Assembly: GCF_013376105.1 (NCBI RefSeq)
Contig: NZ_JAAMFM010000030.1
Location: 1 to 51,550 of the forward strand
Direction: 5' to 3'
DNA: 51,550 nt
From: Arthrobacter wenxiniae
GTDB taxonomy: Bacteria; Actinomycetota; Actinomycetes; Actinomycetales; Micrococcaceae
Shown one piece after another: positions 41,600 to 49,599 of the stretch (positions are counted from its first letter, which is position 1; each line of letters begins with the position of its first letter). The position numbers and the translations under genes were made by a program. Below the pieces are notes generated by a model. The model worked only from the letters and a program-made list of their open reading frames with translations. It was not told where the DNA came from and ran no database searches.

Positions 41600-43096
41600 A
41601 TGACCAATGCAAGCTGGAATCTGGGCGATGTGGCCCCCCGCAACGGCAAGGGCGCCGCGGGCGACGGGGAAGTGGACCTGATTGCGCTGGGCCGCCGGGT
41701 GCGCCATCTGCGCAAGAAACTGGGCATGACCCTTGACGACCTCAGCGCCAAGGCGGGCGCCGCGCCGTCGCAGTTGTCCCTGATTGAGAACGGCAAGCGG
41801 GAGCCGAAGCTGAGCCTGCTCCAGCACCTGGCCGGGGTGCTCGGTGTCAGCCTGGACCAACTGCTCGGGGCCGAGCCGCCCAGCCGTCGGGCCGCGCTGG
41901 AAATCGAGCTCGAACGGGCCCAGCGGGGGCCGCTGTACCAGTCGCTGGGATTGCCCACGGTCCGCGTCAGTTCGCGGCTTTCCATGGAAATCCTGGAGTC
42001 CCTGGTGGGGCTGCAGCACGAATTGGAACGGAGGCTCGACGAGCAGTCCGCAACGCCCGAGGAGGCGCGGAGGGCGAATTCCGAGCTGCGCGCGGAGATG
42101 AAGGCCCGGAACAACTACTACCCCGAGATTGAGGTCCAGGCCCAGGAACTGCTGGACAAGGTGGGGCATGACCGTGGCCCGCTGTCCCACCATGTGGCCG
42201 CGGACATTGCCGAGCACCTGGGGTTTGACCTGCACTACGTGGGGGATCTGCCCCATTCCACCCGCTCGGTGACGGACTTGAAGAATCACCGAATTTACCT
42301 CACCCACGGCCAGCGCTCCGACCACGACCCCCGCTCCGTGCTGCTCCAGGCGCTGGGCCACTTTGTTTTGGGCCACCAGACGCCGCGCGATTACGCGGAC
42401 TTTCTGCGCCAGCGCGTGTACACGAACTACTTTGCGGCGGCCCTGCTCATGCCCGAGCACGCCACGGTGGATTTCCTGAAGGAGGCGAAGTCCGCCAAGG
42501 AGCTGGCCATCGAGGACATCCGCGATGCGTTTGCAGTGTCCTATGAGACGGCCGCGCACCGCTTCACGAACCTGGCCACCGAGCACCTGGGCATCACCAC
42601 GCACTTCCAAAAGGTGCACGAGTCCGGCATCATCCACAAGGCCTACGAGAACGACGGCGTGAACTTCCCCGCCGACCACACCGGCGCCATCGAGGGCCAG
42701 GCCGTCTGCCGGTTCTGGACGTCCCGCGCCGTCTTTGACGTGCCGGACAAGTTCCGCGCCTTCAACCAGTACACGGACACGGCCGTGGGCACCTATTGGT
42801 GCACGGCCCGCACGGAACGGCATTCCTCGGGGGAGTACTCACTGAGCATCGGCGTCCCGTACGAGCACGTGAAGTGGTTCCGCGGACGCGACACCACGGA
42901 GCGTTCGCAGTCGCGCTGCCCGGACCCGGATTGCTGCCGCCGCCCGCCCGCCGAACTCTCCGCGCAATGGGCCGGCAATGCCTGGCCCAGCACCCGGGCG
43001 AACTCGCACCTCCTGGCCGCGATGCCGCAGGGCGCGTTCCCCGGCGTTGACGAGACCGAGGTGTACACGTTTCTGGCGGCGCACCAGGGGCGCTGA
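41600..43096 (+). CDS. ramB: RamB-like XRE-family regulator with an IrrE-type domain
   Basis: 498 residues. An XRE helix-turn-helix (about 25-85: LGRRVRHLRKKLGMTLDDLS, APSQLSLIENGKREP) precedes an IrrE/ImmA-like domain and a C-terminal DUF2083-type region. The latter contains a cysteine cluster (CPDPDCCRRPP). This is the architecture of RamB of Corynebacterium, which represses aceA, aceB and acetate-activation genes, and its position beside aceA supports that. The ATG at 41600 has a weak ribosome-binding site; a TTG at 41573 is an alternative. TTTGCACTT at 41572-41580 partly resembles a RamB half-site, suggesting autoregulation. Confidence 0.85.
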   Translation: MTNASWNLGDVAPRNGKGAAGDGEVDLIALGRRVRHLRKKLGMTLDDLSAKAGAAPSQLSLIENGKREPKLSLLQHLAGVLGVSLDQLLGAEPPSRRAALEIELERAQRGPLYQSLGLPTVRVSSRLSMEILESLVGLQHELERRLDEQSATPEEARRANSELRAEMKARNNYYPEIEVQAQELLDKVGHDRGPLSHHVAADIAEHLGFDLHYVGDLPHSTRSVTDLKNHRIYLTHGQRSDHDPRSVLLQALGHFVLGHQTPRDYADFLRQRVYTNYFAAALLMPEHATVDFLKEAKSAKELAIEDIRDAFAVSYETAAHRFTNLATEHLGITTHFQKVHESGIIHKAYENDGVNFPADHTGAIEGQAVCRFWTSRAVFDVPDKFRAFNQYTDTAVGTYWCTARTERHSSGEYSLSIGVPYEHVKWFRGRDTTERSQSRCPDPDCCRRPPAELSAQWAGNAWPSTRANSHLLAAMPQGAFPGVDETEVYTFLAAHQGR

Positions 43097-43310
43097 CCCG
43101 ACGTTGGCCCGGCTCGTGTCCCGTCCTGTCCTGCGCCCGGCCGGCAGTGAACCATGCGCCGGGCAGTGTTGGGCGCACGGGAGGTGCCCGCTGCGCATAC
43201 CAGTGCAGTCGCCGGGGTGGCCGTGCGCCGGCCGCCCCTTGACCGGCGCCCCAATCCGCAGCATGCTGGCAAGTGTCGCCCGGCAGCTGTCCGGGGGCTG
43301 AAAGGACAGC

Positions 43311-44084
43311 ATGGGTGCGGACTGCCGGCGGCTGGTGGGCAAGACGGCCATTGTCACGGGCGCCAGCAGGGGGATCGGCCTGGCCATCGCCCTGCGGCTC
43401 GCCGCCGAGGGGGCCCGCGTGGCGATCACCGCCCGCGGCGCGCAGCAGCTCGGGGAGGCCGCGGCCGCCTTCCCGCCCGGCAGCGTCGTCACCTTCGCCG
43501 GGCACGCGGATGACCCGGCGCACCGCGCGGCGGTGATGGACGGCGTTGTCCGGCTTTGGGGCGGGCTGGACATCCTGGTCAACAATGCCGGCATCAACCC
43601 CGCCTACGGGCCGCTGGAGTCCGTGGACATGGGCGCGGCGCGCAAAATCCTCGAGGTCAACGTCCTCTCGACGCTGGCCTGGACGCAGGCCGCCCTGGCC
43701 CATCCCGGGCTGAATTTCCGGGGGCGCCGCGGCAACGTGGTGAACGTGTCCTCCGTCAGCGGCGATGTCCCGGCACCGGGGCTGGGCCTGTACGGCATCA
43801 GCAAGGCCGCCGTCTCCCACCTGAGCCGCACCCTGGCCATCGAGCTGGCGCCGGAAATCCGCGTGAACGCCGTGGCGCCGGCCGTGGTCAAGACCAACTT
43901 TGCCCGCGCCCTGTACGAGGGGCGCGAGGAGTCGGTGGCCGCCGCCTACCCGCTGAAGCGCCTGGGAACGCCCGACGACGTTGCCTCCGCCGTCGCCTTC
44001 CTCGCCTCCCCGGACGCCGACTGGGTGACGGGCCAGGTGCTGACCCTGGACGGCGGCCTGCTCAACGCCGGCGGACTCGGCTAG
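43311..44084 (+). CDS. SDR-family oxidoreductase
   Basis: 257 residues, classical short-chain dehydrogenase: TGASRGIGLA (cofactor loop), LVNNAGIN and the catalytic YGISK with an upstream Ser (VNVSSVSG). The C-terminus reads DWVTGQVLTLDGGLLNAGG, common in 3-oxoacyl-ACP-reductase-like enzymes. It probably reduces or oxidises a hydroxyacyl compound. The ATG at 43311 follows AAAGGAC. It starts a three-gene unit with an acyl-CoA dehydrogenase and a kinase (22 bp and -4 bp spacing). Confidence 0.9.
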   Translation: MGADCRRLVGKTAIVTGASRGIGLAIALRLAAEGARVAITARGAQQLGEAAAAFPPGSVVTFAGHADDPAHRAAVMDGVVRLWGGLDILVNNAGINPAYGPLESVDMGAARKILEVNVLSTLAWTQAALAHPGLNFRGRRGNVVNVSSVSGDVPAPGLGLYGISKAAVSHLSRTLAIELAPEIRVNAVAPAVVKTNFARALYEGREESVAAAYPLKRLGTPDDVASAVAFLASPDADWVTGQVLTLDGGLLNAGGLG

Positions 44085-44106
44085 ACCCCCACCCAAGGAG
44101 CGGCGC

Positions 44107-45402
44107 GTGAACAGCACACAGTATCCCGGTGTTTATCCGGAGCAGGTCGAGGAGCTGCGCCTGCGCACCCGCGAGTTCATCCGGGGCACGGTCATCCCGC
44201 TGGAGCCGCGCCCCGGGCAGGCACTGAACCTGACCGTGCGGCGGGAACTCGGCGAGGCCGCCAAGGCCGCCGGCGTCTACGCCCCGCACGCGCCGCGCGA
44301 ATTCGGCGGGCAGGGGCTGGCGCTGGAACACTGGTCGCCGGTGTTCCAGGAGGCCGGGTATTCCCCGATCGGCCCGGCCGCCCTGAACTGCATGGCGCCG
44401 GACGAGGGCAACATGCACATGCTCAACCTGATCGGCACGCCCGAACAAAGGCGCCGCTATTTGGAGCCCCTGGCGGCCGGGCGGGTCAGCTCCTGCTTCG
44501 CCATGACGGAGCCGCACCCGGGCGCGGGCTCGGACCCGGACGCGCTCGCCACCACCGCCGTCCGCGACGGGCACCACTGGGTCATCACCGGCCACAAGCG
44601 CTTCACCAGCGGTGCCACGTTCGCCGGCTTCGCCATCGTCATGGCCCGCACCCCGGAAACGGAGGCCGGGGAAAGCCTCACCCCGGAAACGAAGGCCCAC
44701 GCGGCGGAGGCATCCCCGGCCGGCGCCACCATGTTCCTGGTGCCCATGGATACGCCGGGGGTCCGCGTCGGTGCGCCGATCCACACCATGGACAAGTACC
44801 TGCCCGGCGGCCACCCGCACGTGCACTTCGACGGCGTCCGCGTGCCCGAGAACGCCGTGCTGGGCAGGGTGGGCCTTGGCTTCCAACACGCCCAGCTGAG
44901 GCTCGGCCCGGCCCGGCTGACGCACTGCATGCGCTGGCTGGGGCTGGCACGCCGCGCGCTGGACATTGCCCTGGACCGCGGCAACACGCGTGAGATCTTC
45001 GGCGCGCACATCTCACAGCTGGGCCTTGCGCAGGAGCTGATCGCGGCGTCGGTCATCGACATTGAAACCTCGGACGCCATCATCGGCAAGTGCGCGCTGC
45101 TGCTGGGCGCCGACCCAAGGGCGGGCGCCGCGCTCTCCTCCGTGGCCAAGGTGCACTGCTCCGAGGCCGTCTACCGCGTCATCGACCGGGCCGTGCAGCT
45201 GTGCGGGGGAGACGGGGTGTCCGACGGCCTTCCGCTGGCCCAGTACCTCAACGAGGTGCGCCCCTTCAGGATTTACGACGGCGCCACGGAGACCCACAAG
45301 TGGGCCATCGCCCGCCGTGCCTCCTCCGCCCGGCGCCGCGAGGTGGCCGCCGGCGAACCGTTCCGGGGCGCCGCGCGGATCAACGACGGGGGCCAGGAAT
45401 GA
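44107..45402 (+). CDS. Acyl-CoA dehydrogenase (ACAD10/11-like)
   Basis: 431 residues. FAD and substrate segments are SCFAMTEPHPGAGSDPDALA and GHKRFTSGA; the C-terminal VQLCGGDGVSDGLPLAQYLN and RIYDGATETHK segments are typical of the ACAD10/11 group. These enzymes, together with an APH-type kinase, convert 4-phosphohydroxyacyl-CoA into enoyl-CoA. The GTG at 44107 follows AAGGAGCGGCGC. Its stop overlaps the kinase start (ATGA), so the two are co-translated as would be expected of a split ACAD10/11. Confidence 0.88.
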   Translation: MNSTQYPGVYPEQVEELRLRTREFIRGTVIPLEPRPGQALNLTVRRELGEAAKAAGVYAPHAPREFGGQGLALEHWSPVFQEAGYSPIGPAALNCMAPDEGNMHMLNLIGTPEQRRRYLEPLAAGRVSSCFAMTEPHPGAGSDPDALATTAVRDGHHWVITGHKRFTSGATFAGFAIVMARTPETEAGESLTPETKAHAAEASPAGATMFLVPMDTPGVRVGAPIHTMDKYLPGGHPHVHFDGVRVPENAVLGRVGLGFQHAQLRLGPARLTHCMRWLGLARRALDIALDRGNTREIFGAHISQLGLAQELIAASVIDIETSDAIIGKCALLLGADPRAGAALSSVAKVHCSEAVYRVIDRAVQLCGGDGVSDGLPLAQYLNEVRPFRIYDGATETHKWAIARRASSARRREVAAGEPFRGAARINDGGQE

Positions 45403-46478
45403 CGGGCAGCCAGGACGTGGCCCGGACCGCGGCCGAGGCGGACCGGATGGACGTCCCGCCGCTGCTGGTGGTGGACCGGGTGGAGGAATACCTCGACGCC
45501 TGCGGGATCGGGACAGGGCCACTGCACTGGCAGCGCATCGGCGGGGGACAGTCCAACGTGACCTTCCGGCTCAAAAGGCGCGGTGCCGACGTCGTGCTTC
45601 GGCGCGGTCCGCGGCCGCCGCTGCCGCCGTCCACGCACGACATGGTGCGGGAGGCCCACATCCAGCACCTGCTGGCGCCGCTGGGCTTCCCCGTGCCCAG
45701 GATCCTGGCGGTCTGCGCGGACACCCACGTGTTGGGGGTGCCGTTCTACCTCATGAATTTCCTGGACGGCGACGTCGTCACCGACACCGTCCCGGCGCAT
45801 CTGGACCCGCCCGGGCAGCGGCGTGAAACCAGCGAGGCGGTGGCGGACATGCTGGTGCGGCTGCATTCGGTGGATGTCAGCCGGGGCGCGATCGCGGGGA
45901 TCGGCCGGCCGGAGGGGTACCTGGGCCGGCAGCTGCGGCGGTTTGCCGGCCTGTGGGAGCAGGGCGCCACCCGCGAGCTGCCCCAGGTGGCCGGGCTGGC
46001 GCGGTGGCTGGAGGCCAACCTGCCCGCGACGCAGCGAACCTCCCTGATCCACGGCGACTACCGGGTGGGGAACCTGATGTTCCGGCGGTCCGGGCCGGTG
46101 CGGGTGCAGGCCGTGCTTGACTGGGAAATGGCGACGCTCGGCGACCCGCTGGCGGACCTTGGCTACCTGACCGCCACGTATGCGCAGGCGGGATCGGCCG
46201 GGACCATCATGGAGCTGACCGGCGTGACGGCGCAGCCGGGCTACCTGACGCGGGAGGAGCTGGCGCTGCGGTACAACCAGCACTTCGGACTGGACCTGTC
46301 CGCACTGCCCTGGTACCAGGCGCTGGCGCTGTGGAAGGCCGCGATCTTCGCCGAGGCGATCTACACGCGCTGGAAGCAGGGCGAGAGGAACGACGCCGGA
46401 CCCGGCCTGGGTGCCGCGCTGGAAGCGGGCGTGCCGAGGCTCCTGGACGCCGCCGCGGGGTTTGCGCAGCGGCTGTAG
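45399..46478 (+). CDS. APH-family phosphotransferase (ACAD10/11 kinase-domain type)
   Basis: 359 residues. The catalytic loop is IHGDYRVGNLMF and the metal motif is VLDWEMATLGDPLADLGYL, both conserved in aminoglycoside-phosphotransferase-like kinases of the ACAD10/11 type; RIGGGQSNVTFRL is the nucleotide loop. In mammals this domain phosphorylates the 4-hydroxyl of 4-hydroxyacyl-CoA; in Pseudomonas the LvaA kinase does so for levulinate. The tight coupling to the acyl-CoA dehydrogenase supports that role here, not antibiotic resistance. Confidence 0.88.
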   Translation: MTGSQDVARTAAEADRMDVPPLLVVDRVEEYLDACGIGTGPLHWQRIGGGQSNVTFRLKRRGADVVLRRGPRPPLPPSTHDMVREAHIQHLLAPLGFPVPRILAVCADTHVLGVPFYLMNFLDGDVVTDTVPAHLDPPGQRRETSEAVADMLVRLHSVDVSRGAIAGIGRPEGYLGRQLRRFAGLWEQGATRELPQVAGLARWLEANLPATQRTSLIHGDYRVGNLMFRRSGPVRVQAVLDWEMATLGDPLADLGYLTATYAQAGSAGTIMELTGVTAQPGYLTREELALRYNQHFGLDLSALPWYQALALWKAAIFAEAIYTRWKQGERNDAGPGLGAALEAGVPRLLDAAAGFAQRL

Positions 46479-46519
46479 GGGCGCCGCCCATCCGGTGCGC
46501 ACGCCTTGGGCATGGCCGG

Positions 46520-47332
46520 CTACCGGCTGACTGTCGCCACCGTCTCCGACCGCCGCTGCCTGGCGGCCAGCACCGCCACGAGCACCGCGATGGCCGCGGC
46601 CCAGCCGATGCTGACCTGGGCCGTGCCCCAATCCAGGCCGCCGCGCTCATGGGAGACGCCCATCCAGTCGGCGAAGGACGCGCCCAACGGGCGGGTGACG
46701 ATGTAGGCCGCCCAGAAGGCGGCGATGGCCTTCAGCCCAAACTTCCAGTACGCAAGCGCCGGAATGGCAATGACGACGGCGAACAGCACGCCGGATCCGA
46801 GGTATCCGAGTTTCAGCGTGACGGCGGTGAGGTCCCCGGTGGCGGTGCCCAGTGCGAACGTGGCCAGCACGGCGGCCCAGTAGAACATTTCGCGCCGGGG
46901 CGTGTGGATGCTGTGGATGGACAGTGTCCTTTCGGTGCGGTGCCAGAGGAAAAAGACCGCCGCGAGGACCGCGGCGTAGAAAACGGTGGACACCAGGTAC
47001 GGGACGCCCAGGCCCACGTGGAGGACGTCGGCGGCCATGGTGCCGAAGACGCTGACCATGGCCACGGCCAGCCAGTACACCCACGGTATGTACCGCTTCA
47101 CGCGGAACTGCAGGGCGAGGGCTCCGGCAAAGCACAGCGCGCCGATGCCCACGGCAATCACGGGATCGAGGGTGTGGGCCAGGTAATCGCTGGTGGTCTC
47201 TCCCATCCCGGTGGTCAGCACCTTGATGATCCAAAACAACGCCGTCACCTCCGGCACCTTGGACACCAGGCTGCGGACGCCGTCAGCACGGGTTGAGGGC
47301 ATGGTTCGGTCCGGCGAAAAGTTCTCAGGCAT
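46520..47332 (-). CDS. COG4705-type membrane protein
   Basis: 270 residues with about seven or eight membrane helices. The N-terminal part KVPEVTALFWIIKVLTTGMG and ETTSDYLAHTLDPV are characteristic of this family, whose function is unknown; some members are linked to metal or acid stress. The ATG at 47330-47332 follows GGAG; an earlier in-frame ATG exists but has no suitable site. It is divergent from the metallo-beta-lactamase-fold gene, with a short AT-rich promoter zone at 47380-47440. Confidence 0.8.
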   Translation of the reverse strand: MPENFSPDRTMPSTRADGVRSLVSKVPEVTALFWIIKVLTTGMGETTSDYLAHTLDPVIAVGIGALCFAGALALQFRVKRYIPWVYWLAVAMVSVFGTMAADVLHVGLGVPYLVSTVFYAAVLAAVFFLWHRTERTLSIHSIHTPRREMFYWAAVLATFALGTATGDLTAVTLKLGYLGSGVLFAVVIAIPALAYWKFGLKAIAAFWAAYIVTRPLGASFADWMGVSHERGGLDWGTAQVSIGWAAAIAVLVAVLAARQRRSETVATVSR

Positions 47333-47493
47333 GGTTGCATTCTCCGGGCCCAGGCTGTGAGGTTTCCGGGAACACGTGCCCAAACGTAGGCAAAACCAGT
47401 TTTGTTGCCTGGTTATAACCGTTTTTCAACTGCCGGAAAGTGACGCACGATGGGTGCTGGAAGTGATTCACGGCATAGTTGCAGGAGTAGCGC

Positions 47494-48608
47494 ATGAACG
47501 GGCAGTCGTCAGACCTCACGCCACGGGTGGTCACCCTCGGCACCGCCGGGGGCCCCGGTGGTGGACAGGCGAAAACGCCGGGAAGCGCTCGGGGATCGCG
47601 ACCGCCGTCTTGGTGGGCGGTGCCACCTATCTGGTGGACGCGGGGCATGGGGTGGGCCAGCAGATGATGCTGGCCGGGCTGTCCGTCAGTTCGCTGCGCG
47701 GGATCTTCGTCACGCACCTGCACTCGGACCACACCGTCGACCTGGGCTCGCTGGCCATCTTCGGCATGTTCACATTCGGCCCCGACCAGCACACGATCCA
47801 CCTGGTCGGCCCCGGCGACCGCGGCGAACTTCCCCCGGTTTCCCCTTGCGCCACCGTGCCGCCGGCCCCCGTGCCGCCGGCCCCCGTGCCGCCGGCCCCC
47901 GTGCCGCCGGCCCCCGTGTTCCCGGACAACCCGACCCGCGGCATCACCGGCTTGTTCCACCACCTGATGGCCGCCTATGCAACCGACCTGAATGACAGGA
48001 TCCTGGACAGCCTGCGGCCGTCGCCCTTTGACTACTTTGTGCCGCGGGACATTACCGTCCCGAAGGAGGCCGGATACTCGCCCAACGGCAACCCCGCTCC
48101 GTCGGGAATGGAACCGTTTGAAATCTACTCCGACGAGCTGGTGACGGTCACGGCAACGCTGGTGGAGCACCCTCCCACAGCCCCGGCGTTCGCCTTCCGC
48201 TTCGACACCGCCGCCGGCTCCGTCACCATCTCCGGCGACACCGCGCCCTGCGAAAACCTGGTCCGGCTGGCCCGCGGCACCGGCCTGCTGCTCCACGAGG
48301 CCATCGACTTCGACTGGGTCAACCGGACGTACGGAAGTTCCGCCGACGGCACCGGACGCGCGTCGGGAGACCATCGCCGCAAGTCGCACACCAGCGCCGC
48401 CGAGGCCGTGGAGCTGGCAAAGCGGGCCGGCGCCAAGGCGCTGGCACTGCACCATTTGGTATCGGGCACCACACCGCTGTCAGTGTGGCCGGCGACGGGG
48501 GAGGCCTTCCCCGGGGACTACTACGTCCCCGACGACCTGCAATCAATCCCCTTCGGCCAGACCACCGCAACTACGCGGATAATTTTAGAAATGGTGTCCT
48601 CGGGATGA
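47494..48608 (+). pseudogene. Metallo-beta-lactamase-fold hydrolase with a frameshift near its start
   Basis: The gene starts at ATG 47494 after CAGGAGTAG and reads MNGQSSDLTPRVVTLGTAGG, the usual N-terminus of this group. At about 47553-47558 (CCCCGG) the frame is lost, and the rest of the protein (RWWTGENAGKRSGIATAVL onward) is in the next frame. One more C in the C run would restore it. The metal site THLHSDHTVDLGSL, ISGDTAPCENL and ALHHLVSG motifs are intact, so only this base is wrong. A PPAPV repeat insert follows residue about 120. It could be a real frameshift, a sequencing error in the C run, or frameshifted translation. Confidence 0.75.
47856..47915 (+). repeat. 15-bp tandem repeat coding for PPAPV
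   Basis: Four exact copies of GTGCCGCCGGCCCCC encode repeated VPPAP in the metallo-beta-lactamase-fold protein, in a surface loop of the fold. Such repeats change copy number by slippage; the frame is kept at any copy number. Confidence 0.9.
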
Positions 48609-49396
48609 CAATGGCAGCCCACACAAAGAGCTCCCCCACACGCCGGCCCGGCAGGGAGGACAGCCTCAACACCACCGCCATGCGGCGGATCCTGGCCTCG
48701 AGCTTCATCGGCAGCGCCATCGAATTCTATGACTTTGTGCTGTACGCAACGGCCGCCAGCCTAGTGTTCAACAAGGTTTTCTTCGCCAACGTCCCGCCGG
48801 CTGTGGGCCTGTTCGCGTCCTTCGGCACACTCGCGGTGGGGTACGCCGCCCGCCCGCTTGGGGGCGCCATCTTTGGCCACTTCGGCGACCGGCTGGGCCG
48901 TAAAGGCTGCCTGATCGTCTCAATGGTCATGATGGGCTTGGGCACCACGGCCATCGGCCTGCTCCCCGGCACGGCCCAGATCGGCCTGGCCGCCCCGGTG
49001 CTGCTGGTGGTGCTGCGGCTGGTCCAGGGCATCGCCGTCGGCGGCGAATGGGGCGGCGCCATGCTGGTGGCTCTCGAACACTCCCCGGCCAAGCGGCGCG
49101 GATTTGCCGCCAGCTTTGCCAATATGGGCGGCCCGGCCGGTGCGGTCATGGCGACCTTGATGGTGTCCGCAGTCAGCCTGATGCCGAAAGCGCAATTCCT
49201 CGTCTGGGGTTGGCGCGTGCCGTTCCTGCTCGGCCCGGGGCTGGTGGGCGTTGGCCTGATGACCGTCTGGGCCAGCTCCTACGCCGTGGACCACGGCGTC
49301 AACCAGACCGGCGTGCTGAACGTCAAGGCCATCGGCGCCACACTGACCATCGCGGGTATCTGGTTTGCGGCCCGGCAGGGGACGCGGCCAGGATGA
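48605..49396 (+). pseudogene. MFS transporter remnant (metabolite:H+ symporter type)
   Basis: 263 residues where about 430-450 are expected. Helices 1-6 look intact (IGSAIEFYDFVLYATAASLV, GHFGDRLGRKGCL, LVQGIAVGGEWGGAML, WGWRVPFLLGP). The sequence then jumps to WASSYAVDHGVNQTGVLN, which belongs to helix 7-8, so the central loop is deleted. It stops shortly after FAARQGTRPG, where the SDRxGRR loop should be. The C-terminal half is missing. The ATG at 48605 overlaps the upstream stop. The stop lies within a 22-bp inverted repeat that bounds the deletion. It is probably non-functional. Confidence 0.75.
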
Positions 49397-49450
49397 CGAT
49401 TCGGACAATTGATGCCGATATATCGACCTCAATTGTCCGAATCGTCATCC
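49391..49450. repeat. 22-bp perfect inverted repeat at the transporter remnant
   Basis: The arms 49391-49412 and 49429-49450 are exact reverse complements; the 16-bp centre holds the palindrome CGATATATCG (49416-49425). The transporter stop lies inside the left arm. It may be a terminator or the footprint of a small mobile element. Confidence 0.8.
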
Positions 49451-49495
49451 GCGGCGTTCCCGGTGTGCGGGGCGGTCACAGGCTTGCGTGAGATG

Positions 49496-49522
49496 GCGCA
49501 CACAATTATGCTTAGTGTGCGC
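49496..49522. promoter_or_regulatory. Operator-like inverted repeat upstream of mobA
   Basis: GCGCACAC (49496-49503) and GTGTGCGC (49515-49522) are exact inverted arms around AATTATGCTTA, which resembles a -10 region. It lies about 80 bp before the monooxygenase start and is the probable regulator site. Confidence 0.55.
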
Positions 49523-49599
49523 TATTGGAACTGTGTGTTCAGATAGCGAATTTTAATCCGGTGCTGAACGCGCCGCCCGCCGGCAATGAGGAGATTCTT

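Noticed and set aside
45399-46478. Aminoglycoside phosphotransferase (resistance gene)
   Set aside because: The kinase motifs are those of the ACAD10/11 group, and the gene is coupled to an acyl-CoA dehydrogenase.
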